Assembly: GCA_026014615.1 (NCBI GenBank)
Contig: JAOZHZ010000004.1
Location: 364,442 to 428,441 of the forward strand
From: Candidatus Bathyarchaeota archaeon
GTDB taxonomy: Archaea > Thermoproteota > Bathyarchaeia > Bathyarchaeales > Bathycorpusculaceae
DNA: 64,000 nt
Direction: 5' to 3'
Within the stretch, counting starts at the first letter, position 1. Each line of letters starts with the position of its first letter. A program made the translations under genes and the position numbers. The notes beneath the pieces were generated by a model. The model did no database searches and was not told where the DNA came from. It worked only from the letters and a program-made list of their open reading frames with translations. Shown one piece after another: positions 50,967 to 60,300 of this stretch.

Positions 50967-51289
50967 ACTGATAGGCTCTTGTTTTACTGTTGGAAAAGCC
51001 AAGTTTCTGCCAAGCCGTCATCCACCTAAAACGTTACTTACTGCTACAAACCCTTTCTGCTTCAGGATGCTGACACGTTGCTCCCACAAAACACCCCTAC
51101 AGCACAGCGTTTGTTACGTGGGATAGCCTTTGATTTAACCGTGTACAACTTCATTTTTAGAAAACCTCAAAAATATGCACTAGAAATTTGGTGGCGATTG
51201 CAGAAATGCGTTATGTTCCCTATGTGCTGCTTTTTTTGGCAAGTACAGTTTATTAATGCTAAACAGATAGAAATTGTTGGTGAACACTA
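50967..51289. other. Spacer without a supported gene
   Basis: No credible gene, RNA or repeat. A 71-codon frame (51078-51293) is rich in Cys/Trp/Phe with no good start signal and looks random. A GGTGA at 51278-51282 belongs to the next gene. Confidence 0.5.
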
Positions 51290-51817
51290 TTGAGTCACGT
51301 TGCCAAATCTAACCTTCTCGAAGAAATAATCATCGAACTGCGAAAGAAACAAGTTGAAATCCCTGCAAACGTCATGACCGACTTAAAATCCGCACGCACA
51401 CTCATAAAAGTTGAAAAAGCCGATGCACGAGCAAGAAGCCAAACAGAACCCAAAATCGACCAATACTTAGTTAACGTAGAAGCTTATGTTATGGCAGAAG
51501 CGGATAAACAGTTTCCACCTGAAAAAGTGGAGCAATGGCTTACGGCATTGGATTTGGCAAGCTGCGATAGCTGCGTCACCGTGCAGGACCCCAAAGAGGA
51601 GATGCGCATGATTTCAGGTGTTCCGAGGGACCAGAAGTGGATTCGGGTGGAGGCGATTGACGGTTTGCCGCTGGAGAAGCTGGAGCAGATGGCAACGGAA
51701 GCGAATCTGGGGATCCGTCGTGAAAAGGATGGGCGGTTAGTGGTTTACGGTGCAGACGAAGCGGTGAAAGGATTCATCAAAAAGGCAATCAAGCCAAACG
51801 GACAACCAACTGACTAA
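51290..51817 (+). CDS. DUF2096-like archaeal protein
   Basis: A 175-residue acidic protein: N-terminal helices (LLEEIIIELRKKQVEIPANV, LKSARTLIKVEKADARARS), a middle motif CDSCVTVQDPKEEMRMISG and a C-terminal alpha/beta part (WIRVEAIDGLPLEKLEQMA). Pattern resembles the archaeal DUF2096 family, of unknown function. TTG start with GGTGA 8 bases upstream. Convergent with topoisomerase VI. Confidence 0.6.
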   Translation: MSHVAKSNLLEEIIIELRKKQVEIPANVMTDLKSARTLIKVEKADARARSQTEPKIDQYLVNVEAYVMAEADKQFPPEKVEQWLTALDLASCDSCVTVQDPKEEMRMISGVPRDQKWIRVEAIDGLPLEKLEQMATEANLGIRREKDGRLVVYGADEAVKGFIKKAIKPNGQPTD

Positions 51818-51865
51818 ACCACTACATCGAATTTAATTTTTTATGGGGTATATTCCACACAAAAG

Positions 51866-52954
51866 TTACTTCTTTCCTTCTAGTTTGGTGGGTAAGTACT
51901 CGTCTACGATGTAGGTTAATCCGTACCTGCTGAAAGCTTCAAGTTCCGTCTTACGCTTAATTTTAAGAAAAGTCTTGATTTCACGGTGCCAAATGGGGTC
52001 ATTTTGGTATCGAGGGTCCCTTTGCAGTTCGTAAAGGCGTTTAACGTCTACTTCGTCTAGCGGGTCAGTGGGCAACTTGTAGTCGATTATGTCATTTGCC
52101 CATACGCCACTCCAAACCGCGTCAGGCGTGTTAAGTTGTCTTAAGTGGGCTGCGTTGGCGGAACCTGAGATTATAACTTGGGCGATATGCATGCCCCATG
52201 GGTCACCGTCGGTTAATATGAAAACAGGTAGGCCAAGTTCGTCGTGGAGGCGACGTATGAAGCTACGGGTTTGTCGGGGAGCTTGACCACCGCAAGAAAT
52301 CAGGATAGATTTATGTTTGTTGTGGACGTTTTCTTCGATGAAACGCGTGAAAAGGGCGCCTTTCTCGATGGCTATGACTTTGTCAGCACTGGTTTTTATG
52401 AACTCTGAAGAAGTTACTGCAGGTCCAATGAGTACGCCGTCTGGGTGACTGGTTAAATTCACCGTTTTTCCTTCATAGCCCGGCACGGTATAGCCGATGT
52501 CTAAGTCGCCAAAAATTGCACTTCGCTCTTCAGGAAATATACTGAAGTCTTCTCTCGCGAACCCTGTGAAGGTTTCTAGGTCGGTGATGATGTTGTTTGA
52601 TTCTTGCTGGTCTGAAAAAGTCATCTCGTAAGCTTGCGCGGAGTAGTAGACATCTCTTAACGTGGAGGTTTTACGTTGACTGGTAAGTTCATTACTAAAC
52701 AATGCAACCCATGCAAGTTGAGTAAACGGTTTAATGTGACGGATGTTTCGGGCGCTTCTGCTCACATATTTCTCGCCTAAAATATACTGGCGCGTGTTGG
52801 GGTCGTAGTTTATGTTTTCGGTGCTGCGGCTGGGCATGTTAACTGTTGGGAAGACGCCTTGATCAAGTTGATTGTAAACCGAAGCGCCGAAGGCTTTAAG
52901 CCCGTTAATGACCTCTTGTTTTCTTTCAGTTATTTTTGGTTTATTCTGAGCCAT
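51866..52954 (-). CDS. top6A: DNA topoisomerase VI subunit A
   Basis: A 362-residue Spo11-like catalytic subunit that cuts both strands of DNA. The CAP (winged-helix) domain carries the catalytic tyrosine in STLRDVYYSAQAY, and the Toprim domain holds the acidic metal residues (CGGQAPRQTRSF; FILTDGDPWGMHIAQV with Asp-x-Asp). Start ATG 52954 gives a 14-base overlap with top6B; a GTG at 52966 is the alternative. Paired with top6B immediately upstream as in archaea. Confidence 0.96.
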   Translation of the reverse strand: MAQNKPKITERKQEVINGLKAFGASVYNQLDQGVFPTVNMPSRSTENINYDPNTRQYILGEKYVSRSARNIRHIKPFTQLAWVALFSNELTSQRKTSTLRDVYYSAQAYEMTFSDQQESNNIITDLETFTGFAREDFSIFPEERSAIFGDLDIGYTVPGYEGKTVNLTSHPDGVLIGPAVTSSEFIKTSADKVIAIEKGALFTRFIEENVHNKHKSILISCGGQAPRQTRSFIRRLHDELGLPVFILTDGDPWGMHIAQVIISGSANAAHLRQLNTPDAVWSGVWANDIIDYKLPTDPLDEVDVKRLYELQRDPRYQNDPIWHREIKTFLKIKRKTELEAFSRYGLTYIVDEYLPTKLEGKK

Positions 52955-54563
52955 ACTTTTGAACACTCTTCAATAATTTGTCAATGTCAGGAACCCGCTC
53001 CTGCCCTGCAAGTTTGGCGGAGAATTGGGCAATTTTTGGCAGGTACTTGGAGAAGACGGATAACCTTTTTTTCTCCGTGTTCACGTGCTCCTTACGGGTC
53101 AAGAAATGTCCCAGTTGACGCGCAACCTCGCGTAAGGCATTGGCGATTTCACGGCGGACTTCAGCGCGGTCGGCAATGAACTCTTTACCCACCGTTTTGT
53201 AGGGAACTTTTGTGCTGCAAAGGTGAACCACAATGGCGACGGGCATGTCGGGGGAGACTTTGTAGCGCCGCCAATTCATGCTGTTTATAACTCGGAAAGA
53301 AACGTCGCTTGCTTCGTCGTAAAGCAGCGGAATTCTGTTAGCGAAACGATAAAGCACGAACCCACCCGTCTTGGGCACACCGCCCCCGTAGGCTATGCCC
53401 AATTCCACAACGAAAGGATGCCCCGCGTAGGTTGAAGGCTTACGTTGATGAACCACAAGGTACTCAGGATTTAATTCCTTCATGACACCTGCCTTCAAAA
53501 GATCCTCTCCTAAAGGCGAAAGGCAGTTGGCGTCGGGCGGAAGGAAATCCTTGAATTTTTTCAGGTTCTGGGTTAACCTGACAATTTCTTGATGATTCAG
53601 TTTCTTAGGGTTTTTCGGGGGAGCAAACTTGGTTTCCTTTCCACATAATGCACAACGTGCTTTGCCGTCAACCCAGTTCACGTCGGTGGGTTGCAGTCGA
53701 CCATGTTGAGGGCAAGAAACTAAGGTTAAACCGCTGGAAACCAGAAACTTTTGGGCAGTTATGTCGCCTACGCGTAAAAATTGATGTTTCAAAAACTCCT
53801 GCAACGTTGTACATTCGGTCATGGCGATTAACCGTTGGAGGAGTTCTACGTCTACGCCATAAGGGTGAGGCAGGGTTTCTTTGGGCGGGTCAGGCATTTC
53901 AGTAGTTGCTCTTGTAAACTTATAGAGTCTGCCTTTGGGGTCAATAAAAGTCAGGTTGGCATAGGGGTTGACCATGGCGGTCTGCTTAAAGTACTCCAAG
54001 ATTTTAGACATGGACCGCAAATAGTCGCCTTCCAGCGTGAACTCGACGATGGTTCCCCGCCAGTTGTCCTTGTTTATCATCACTTTGCGGTCTAAAATTA
54101 TGGGGCGGTTCCGCTGGATGTCAATCATCAGCTTAAACGAGTAAATCTTGTTGGTTTCCCCAGTGCTCGACGTTACACTGGCTGCTTGATGCGTCGTAAT
54201 CTGACCATAAAGCAAAGACATTTTGCCGCCTAAACCGAAGGTGCCACGCGTCTGCTTAAGCTTGTATTTAGAACCATACAGTATCTGACCAAAAGCAGAC
54301 GGAATAAAGCGGGGCGGAATACCGCAACCATTGTCTTCTACGCGGAGCTTATAGACTTGGGTTTCTTTGGTAGCTTGAGATTCAAAGCTTAAACGCACAA
54401 AAATGTCGGGCGGAATTTTGAGGCTTTCAGCTGCATCCAACGAGTTCTCCACGATTTCACGTATAGCCACAAAGATAGCGCGTGAAGGATTTGAAAATCC
54501 AGCAATGTCTCTGTTGCGGTAGAAAAAGTCAGATGACGAAATCTCTTCGAATGTTTGTGCCAC
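52941..54563 (-). CDS. top6B: DNA topoisomerase VI subunit B
   Basis: A 540-residue ATPase subunit of topoisomerase VI. GHKL ATP-binding motifs: IVENSLDAAE (38-47), DNGCGIPP and GTFGLGGKMSLLYGQ, then an H2TH-containing middle domain, a transducer and a C-terminal cysteine pair (CPQH, CALC) as in several archaeal orthologues. ATP-driven dimerisation gates strand passage. Overlaps top6A by 14 bases; the two make the A2B2 enzyme. An archaeal gyrase-type partner is absent from this window, while a topoisomerase IB is present. Confidence 0.96.
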   Translation of the reverse strand: MAQTFEEISSSDFFYRNRDIAGFSNPSRAIFVAIREIVENSLDAAESLKIPPDIFVRLSFESQATKETQVYKLRVEDNGCGIPPRFIPSAFGQILYGSKYKLKQTRGTFGLGGKMSLLYGQITTHQAASVTSSTGETNKIYSFKLMIDIQRNRPIILDRKVMINKDNWRGTIVEFTLEGDYLRSMSKILEYFKQTAMVNPYANLTFIDPKGRLYKFTRATTEMPDPPKETLPHPYGVDVELLQRLIAMTECTTLQEFLKHQFLRVGDITAQKFLVSSGLTLVSCPQHGRLQPTDVNWVDGKARCALCGKETKFAPPKNPKKLNHQEIVRLTQNLKKFKDFLPPDANCLSPLGEDLLKAGVMKELNPEYLVVHQRKPSTYAGHPFVVELGIAYGGGVPKTGGFVLYRFANRIPLLYDEASDVSFRVINSMNWRRYKVSPDMPVAIVVHLCSTKVPYKTVGKEFIADRAEVRREIANALREVARQLGHFLTRKEHVNTEKKRLSVFSKYLPKIAQFSAKLAGQERVPDIDKLLKSVQKYGSE

Positions 54564-54744
54564 CCTAGCTCCACCAGTCAGTCCTTTCGGTATTCAGTTT
54601 CTAACATTGTGTCCGCGCCTATAATTTAACTTACCTACAAATTTAAGGCAAAAAGAAGCCACTTCGCTGAAGGAAAAACAGAACCACCTTCAAAGTTTTA
54701 ACTTATACAGTGTTAAACAGCAGCCTGCTCCCGCCTGCTTTTGC

Positions 54745-54859
54745 TATAATAACCTTGATTTAGGGGCGCTGGGCAAAATAAGAAATACTCTGCAGACACC
54801 ACGATGGGGCTAATTCACCGCCTTACGCGGCAGTTACCAAAAGAGGGGTTCATTTTTTT
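54745..54859 (+). ncRNA. Possible small transcript in the 54564-54949 spacer
   Basis: TATAATAA (54745-54752) would start an RNA near 54774. It contains the hairpin CCGC-CTTAC-GCGG (54818-54830) and ends in T7 (54853-54859), a terminator-like tail. A 36-codon frame (MGLIHRLTRQLPK...) begins at 54804 with no ribosome-binding site, so a peptide is possible but less likely. The remainder of the spacer between top6B and ABCE1 shows no gene. Confidence 0.3.
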
Positions 54860-54949
54860 AACTATTTCCAGCAAGAACCACAATACGCCAACTCAAAGAC
54901 CCAAAGCATCTTGAATGAATACCGCGGCGTGTCAAGAGGGAAAGTGTTG

Positions 54950-56779
54950 TTAATGAGCTTTACCTTGAGGCTTTGCCGTCTTGTCAGTTTCGGCTTGCTG
55001 GCGCACCCGCGTGTAATAGTATTCCCCAAGCTCCTTCTGCATCACGTCAAGCCTAGAGCCTTCCTTGTTAACTCTTGGGCGTTTGGTAACGGAGTCGCGT
55101 CGAAAAGTCACGTCCATCTCTTTAAGGAACATGTTCATACCTTTACGCAACGTCGTCGGAGGGTTCGCTTTGCCTTCAACTCCGGGGTCTCCGCTGAAAA
55201 CCATTACCCTGTCCGCGATGAAGTCCTGAGTAACCACATCATGCTCCACCACGAAGGCGGGAGTTCCGTGGGCTTCCACCACACGCCGCAGGGCTTTGGC
55301 GGTGTTAAGGCGTTCTTCAACGTCTAAGTACGCACTGGGTTCATCAAGCAGGAACAAGTCAGCTTTACGGCTTAAAGCAGCTGCTATAGCAACTTTTTGG
55401 AGTTCTCCACCGCTAAGCTCCATAACGTTATGGTCAAGAAGAGGCTCCACGCGGAGAGGCTGAAGAATCTCGGTTTTATACCAGCTACTTGTATAGTTTT
55501 CTTTCGCCACGTTCATGAGCAGTGCCTGCACGGTACCGGCATAATCAGGGGCAATGTACTGAGGCTTGTAGCTGACAGTTAATGTATCAAACCCTTGGTC
55601 TACATCTGCCTTTTCAAGCCCCGCAAGGATTTTAACGAAAGTGGTTTTTCCAATACCGTTGGGTCCGAGAATACCGATGATTTCGCCTCGGCGAATTTCC
55701 CCGGGCTGCGCAGACAGCTTGAAACCGTCAAAAGTTTTCTCTATTTCGCCCCACCTGAGCAGGACTTCTTCGCTTAGGATATTAGTTGCTGGGGGTTTCT
55801 CGTGGAAGATTATTGCTTCTTTGCGGAACATGATGTTTTCGTCGGGTATGTAGCCCTGCAGGTAAATGTTTATGCCCGTGCGGACGCCGTGTACGTGGCT
55901 GACGACACCGTATACGCTGGGTTCCCCGTAGAACACGCAAATCTGGTCCGACAAGTAATCGATGATTGCCAAGTCATGTTCTGCCACGACCACAGTTTTC
56001 TGCTGCTCTTTAAGCCCACGGATGGCTTTCGCCACTTCCAAACGTTGCTTCACGTCCAAGTAGCTGCTGGGTTCGTCGAAAAGGTAAACGTCAGCTTCCC
56101 GACAAAGCGCCGCCGTCACCGCAACACGCTGAAGCTCCCCACCGCTAAGCACATCCAATGAGCGGTCCCAGATTTTCTTAAGCTCCAACTCCTCTGACAG
56201 CGAATCCAACACTTTCCGCTGATCCACTTTCTCCAGAAGCTCACTCACTTTGCCAGAAATCGCCTTAGGGATACGGTCAACGTATTGGGGTTTGTGACTG
56301 ACTTTAAGGTTACCTTCGCTTACCTTCTGGAAGTACTCCTGAAGCGAAGAACCCCGATAAAACTGAACGATAGTTTCCCAATTAGGCGGATTCTGGAAGT
56401 CACCTAAGTTGGGTTTAATTTCGCCTGAGAGTACTTTGAGGGTGGTGCTTTTGCCGATGCCGTTCTGACCCAGCAAACCCAGCACAGTACCCGGTGAAGG
56501 CATAGGAAGGCGAAAGAGTTTGAAGGCGTTTTCGCCAAAACGGTGACTACAATCTTTATCCAACTCGTCAGGCAGGTTTACGATACTGATGGCTTTGAAG
56601 GGACATTTTTTGACGCAGATGCCGCATCCGCTGCAGAATTTCTCGCTAATTATAATTTTGCTGTCTTCGAAGCGTACAGCTTCCACTCGACTGCGAACCA
56701 TAGGACAGAATTTTATACACATCTGATTGCATTTTTTGGGTTTGCAACGGTCGTAATCCATTACGGCAATGCGGGTCAT
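54950..56779 (-). CDS. abce1: Ribosome recycling ATPase ABCE1 (Rli1)
   Basis: A 609-residue soluble ABC protein that splits post-termination ribosomes with aRF1/aPelota. N-terminal ferredoxin-like part binds two [4Fe-4S] clusters (CKPKKCNQMCIKFC and CSGCGICVKKC). NBD1 Walker A GQNGIGKST with LSGGELQR; NBD2 Walker A GPNGIGKTT with LSGGELQK and the hinge region between. Length matches about 600. A minus-strand TATA box (56811-56820) sits about 36 bases upstream of the ATG, giving a very short leader. Confidence 0.97.
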   Translation of the reverse strand: MTRIAVMDYDRCKPKKCNQMCIKFCPMVRSRVEAVRFEDSKIIISEKFCSGCGICVKKCPFKAISIVNLPDELDKDCSHRFGENAFKLFRLPMPSPGTVLGLLGQNGIGKSTTLKVLSGEIKPNLGDFQNPPNWETIVQFYRGSSLQEYFQKVSEGNLKVSHKPQYVDRIPKAISGKVSELLEKVDQRKVLDSLSEELELKKIWDRSLDVLSGGELQRVAVTAALCREADVYLFDEPSSYLDVKQRLEVAKAIRGLKEQQKTVVVAEHDLAIIDYLSDQICVFYGEPSVYGVVSHVHGVRTGINIYLQGYIPDENIMFRKEAIIFHEKPPATNILSEEVLLRWGEIEKTFDGFKLSAQPGEIRRGEIIGILGPNGIGKTTFVKILAGLEKADVDQGFDTLTVSYKPQYIAPDYAGTVQALLMNVAKENYTSSWYKTEILQPLRVEPLLDHNVMELSGGELQKVAIAAALSRKADLFLLDEPSAYLDVEERLNTAKALRRVVEAHGTPAFVVEHDVVTQDFIADRVMVFSGDPGVEGKANPPTTLRKGMNMFLKEMDVTFRRDSVTKRPRVNKEGSRLDVMQKELGEYYYTRVRQQAETDKTAKPQGKAH

Positions 56780-56810
56780 AACTAATCTCGAATATGAAGG
56801 AAAGTTGTGG

Positions 56811-56820
56811 GTTATAAATC
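56811..56820 (-). promoter_or_regulatory. TATA promoter of ABCE1
   Basis: Minus-strand GATTTATAAC is centred about 36 bases upstream of the ABCE1 ATG (56779), implying a leader of about 10 bases. Confidence 0.5.
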
Positions 56821-56829
56821 ATAACCTAC

Positions 56830-56857
56830 AAAAAACCCTCGTTAATACGGAACGAGG
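56830..56857 (-). terminator. Intrinsic-type terminator after the micropeptide gene
   Basis: Minus-strand hairpin CCTCGTT-CCGTATT-AACGAGG (56857-56837) followed by G and six T (56836-56830). A second smaller hairpin (AGGCG...CGCCT) lies about 35 bases closer to the gene. Both sit between the micropeptide stop and the ABCE1 promoter. Confidence 0.65.
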
Positions 56858-56916
56858 TACCTATAAAATCAATAAAGAAAAGACGTTTTAAGGCGCCAAA
56901 CGCCTCATAACTGGTT

Positions 56917-56988
56917 TTACCATTCTTCTTCTTCCCACTCTTCTTCTTCGCCTTCTTCCCATTCTTCGTCTTCTTCATAGAAGATCAT
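56917..56988 (-). CDS. 23-residue hyper-acidic micropeptide
   Basis: ATG 56988 to TAA 56917 reads MIFYEEDEEWEEG, then EEEEW twice (the first followed by EEEEW to the end): 15 acidic residues and three Trp at regular 5-8 residue spacing. An eight-base Shine-Dalgarno GGAGGTGA (57005-56998), fully complementary to the 16S 3' end, lies 9 bases upstream. A hairpin CCGC-AGAAAA-GCGG (57017-57004) overlaps its first two bases. A TATA-like TGTTTAAACC (57050-57041) and a terminator downstream complete a stand-alone unit. Function unknown; not recognised. Confidence 0.65.
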   Translation of the reverse strand: MIFYEEDEEWEEGEEEEWEEEEW

Positions 56989-57003
56989 TTGTTTTTTTCA
57001 CCT

Positions 57004-57050
57004 CCGCTTTTCTGCGGCATAGTTTACCTTACCTAAGCACGGTTTAAACA
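57004..57050 (-). promoter_or_regulatory. Promoter and SD-proximal hairpin of the micropeptide gene
   Basis: TATA-like TGTTTAAACC (57050-57041) with predicted start near 57020, where the CCGC-AGAAAA-GCGG hairpin (57017-57004) begins. The stem takes up the first two G of the Shine-Dalgarno, so folding could tune initiation. Confidence 0.45.
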
Positions 57051-57159
57051 TTATTATTCGACAAATGACGTAGATTTTAGAGAGGCTTCACGGAGCGAGA
57101 AGGCTTTTCTGCGCAGGTTCTTCTGCAAAAATTTTCTGCAGGCAACAAAATGGATAAAT

Positions 57160-57245
57160 CTCCTGCGTCCCCCATTTATTGGGGATGATGTGAGGCGACG
57201 GCTCGGAGTTCCCGAAAGGGAACGGTGAAAATAAGCCAAACCAAC
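57160..57245. other. Structured segment in the 57051-57383 spacer
   Basis: Contains CCCCA-TTTAT-TGGGG (about 57171-57185) and GTTCCC-GAAA-GGGAAC with a GNRA tetraloop (about 57209-57224). The rest of the spacer, up to the SIR2-STAND stop at 57384, has T-rich stretches and no gene. Strand and role are unknown; an RNA or a bidirectional terminator are both possible. Confidence 0.3.
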
Positions 57246-57383
57246 ACTGACCAAAACAAAAAGACACCTCTCAAAAGTATGATTAGCTTTTTTTGACTGA
57301 AAGTCTTTTGATCCATTGGTTTTAATTTTTTCCTATGTTCGCGGAAATCCAGTTTTAGCAGACATACCCTTTTTCATCAAGAT

Positions 57384-60300
57384 TTAGAAATGACCCATTG
57401 TTTTTTTTCTTATGTTAACGGCTCTGGGTCCAAGGTAATCAAAGGCAATGTTGAATTCGACAAGATCTCCCTCGGCGGGCTGAAATCCGCAGGCTATTGG
57501 CCTAAAATGAAGAGTATATGGGAAATTTTTGAGCGAATCACACCTTATCTCCCCATCGTATTTATTATCCAATCGAATTATGTTCCCAAAGAAAACCAGC
57601 GGATGCTCAAACCTATCCCTAAATATCATTTCCATAAACCGTTTTCTTAAGCCGCCACTGATTCGTTCATCTTCAAGTTTTAAAAATACGTCCTTAGAAA
57701 ATTTGTACTCTTCAAATTTGAACGCCATTACACCCAACTCGAAGTATAACCAAACATTGGGTGAACTAGCATTAATAAACCAATTTTTAAGAGTTGAAAA
57801 ATACAGGCGCTCATTATTAGGATGAAGTTTTCTTATTAACTGTGCTTTCAGACGTAGACAACTTTCGTCAGTTGGAAAACGTTTTAGCCCTTCCTCAACG
57901 TAATTTGACGCAGCAATTAACTTATCGACCGGTCGTGATGAAAACTTGGCAGTCCTTAATAGTATGTTTGCAACTAGAGTATATCCAGTTGCGCTGCCGT
58001 ACTTTTCAGCAATTTTAGCAGCCGTTTCCATCGCTTCGATTTGCTTTCCAACTCTGTTTAAAATTACTGCTTCGAGCTCCAAGATAGGCTGCAGAATATC
58101 GTCATTAAGATTGTCTTTAGCTGCCTGAAGAATGTCAAGAGAAATTCCGTATATTCTGACTCTCTCCAATTCATCTTTAATTAAATCCCCTTTTAAAAGG
58201 TACATGTTAGCATGTGCATGGTAGGAATGACCGTTAGGATAGCCTCCGAAACGAGCGCGCAAAAAGAAGGATTCCGCTCTTTTAATCTCCATTTCTCCAG
58301 CTTCTTTCGTCTCTTTCTCAGTGCTTTGCATGAACTGCAAACCTCGTTTTGCATAGAGGTTGCCAAGAGAGGTCAAAATATTTTGGTCTAATTCCGTTGT
58401 AAAATGGGCGCGTTGTAAGTCGTGCATGTTTATTGCTTTAGTCAGCACAGTTTCTGCTTTGGAATACTCCCCTTCATCGGTTAGAAGGATTCCCCAGTGG
58501 TGCAAAAGGGCTTTTGTCCCATCTTGCCTACATACTTTTTCAAAAATTTCTATCTTATGCTTAGAAAGGAGATCGGTTGATCTACTTTTTGGTCCTAGAT
58601 ACGAAATTAAAAGTTTCTGAACAAGCTCTCTTTCCTTCCAATTCCTGAGGTTTACGTTGTTAAGCACCTGCAAAAATAGCTCTTTTTCTGAGAATATGTC
58701 ACCGAAGAAGAAATCAATAGTTTTTTTTGCTATTATTCGGTGGTGCGCAGTATATAATAGAAAGTCTTGCTTAAGCTCTTCAAATATTATCCCTTTTGCT
58801 GTGGGCAAAATTTGAGTATACAGTTCATCGTATGAGCAATTCAGTGCTCTTAAAAGTAACTCCAAGTTTATGGGTAGACCAAATTGATTAAAGGCACAGA
58901 CACAAGCAAATGCCTGCTTTGTTCTCGGCGAAAGCCTTTCATACTCATCTTTTATTATTTCGTTGAATGGCTTTTGCGAATGTTGAACCAGTGAATACAT
59001 TGTGGCGAAAAATGACCCCTCAAATTCTTGTTCGACTATACGGTCCCACGTCGTATCGCAAGTAGGTATGAACTTTTTGTCAAACAAATAATCGATAATA
59101 TCTGTTTTTTCGTCGTATGATAATGACTCGTTTATTCGATAAATATCACTTTCAGGCAAATTTATTTTAAGATCTGCTATTTCGTTATCTCTAACTGCAG
59201 CCACTATTGTGGCAAGTCTTCCCCGAGACGACAAATAGTCTTTTATGAAAATCGGATCGACATTTATCGAGTTAGCATCATCTATTACAATGAGCGATTT
59301 TAAGCGATGCCCTCTCTCAGTCTTACATACTTTATCATATTCACGATTCAATTGCACTAAAAGGCTTGTTAGTAATTTGAAGTCCAACTGTGATTGTGTT
59401 TTGTCAAAAAAGATTACTGGCGCTTTCTCATCAGCGTAAACATCGTAAGCCAATCTGTGAAGAAGAACCGACTTACCAACACCTGGAGGACCTGTGAGCA
59501 GTATTATTTTGTTGCCGTTCTTTTCCTTGTTACGTAATTCGTTAAAAACTCTTTCCTTAATACCATTTGGCTTATCATATATTTCGCGAATAAAGTCTAT
59601 GTTTTGACGATAATATGCATAATTATCGATTGCCCCTTTGAAAAAATCGTCTTGATTTTCTATTTCTTCTGAAGTGAGATCCTCATTCAGTAACTGATAG
59701 AATTCGGAATACATTTCCATGTCTTTTCTATCAATTTGTAGTTCTTGTCCTTCAACGCGAATATTAACACTTTTGGTGACTTGACTATTCAGCGTTACTA
59801 ACTGATCCGAAATTTTTGCATCTATCTCTGAGAAGAAGTGTTCGAATGAACAATTAATAGGGATCATTTTGTGAAGATTGAATCGTGTCATTTCCTTATC
59901 ACTAAGATTGTCGTCTTTAAGTAGTACATAACTCCACGGAACCTTGTCTAACCCTACGCTTTCAATCAATTCGTCAATAATGTCGACAACAATTCTATCC
60001 GCTCCTTTGTAGCCGATGAAGATAATTGTTCCAACCCGCACAAAGTCCTCGAGCGCTTTCAAATATTCGGATTTCTTTGCTATCATTTTGTTGTAGTCGG
60101 TCCTAGATAGCATCATCCGATTCTCGGGCCGATTTTTGATTGTTCCCATGATTTTGAAAATAAAAGCTTTCGAATGATCCATAACTGGACTGCTATGAGG
60201 ATAGCTCACGACATAAAAAGGCTTTCGTTGTTTACAATTTCGGTAAGCATCCTCAATTAATTCGTCATAATTGGTTGTTACTATTGAGGCCCAATGATAT

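Noticed and set aside
51078..51293. A 71-codon frame before the DUF2096-like gene
   Set aside because: Cys/Trp/Phe-rich, no ribosome-binding site, overlaps the next gene's start signals.
54720..54790. TPP riboswitch-like GGGGCGCTGGGC
   Set aside because: Lacks the CUGAGA and GAUCUGG conserved motifs and has no thiamine gene downstream.
54804..54914. A 36-residue frame after the TATAATAA box
   Set aside because: No Shine-Dalgarno, and a T7 tract inside it is better read as a terminator.
57185..57250. Box C/D sRNA (ATGATGT ... CTGA)
   Set aside because: Only the C-like box is close to consensus; the D', C' and D boxes and spacing do not fit.
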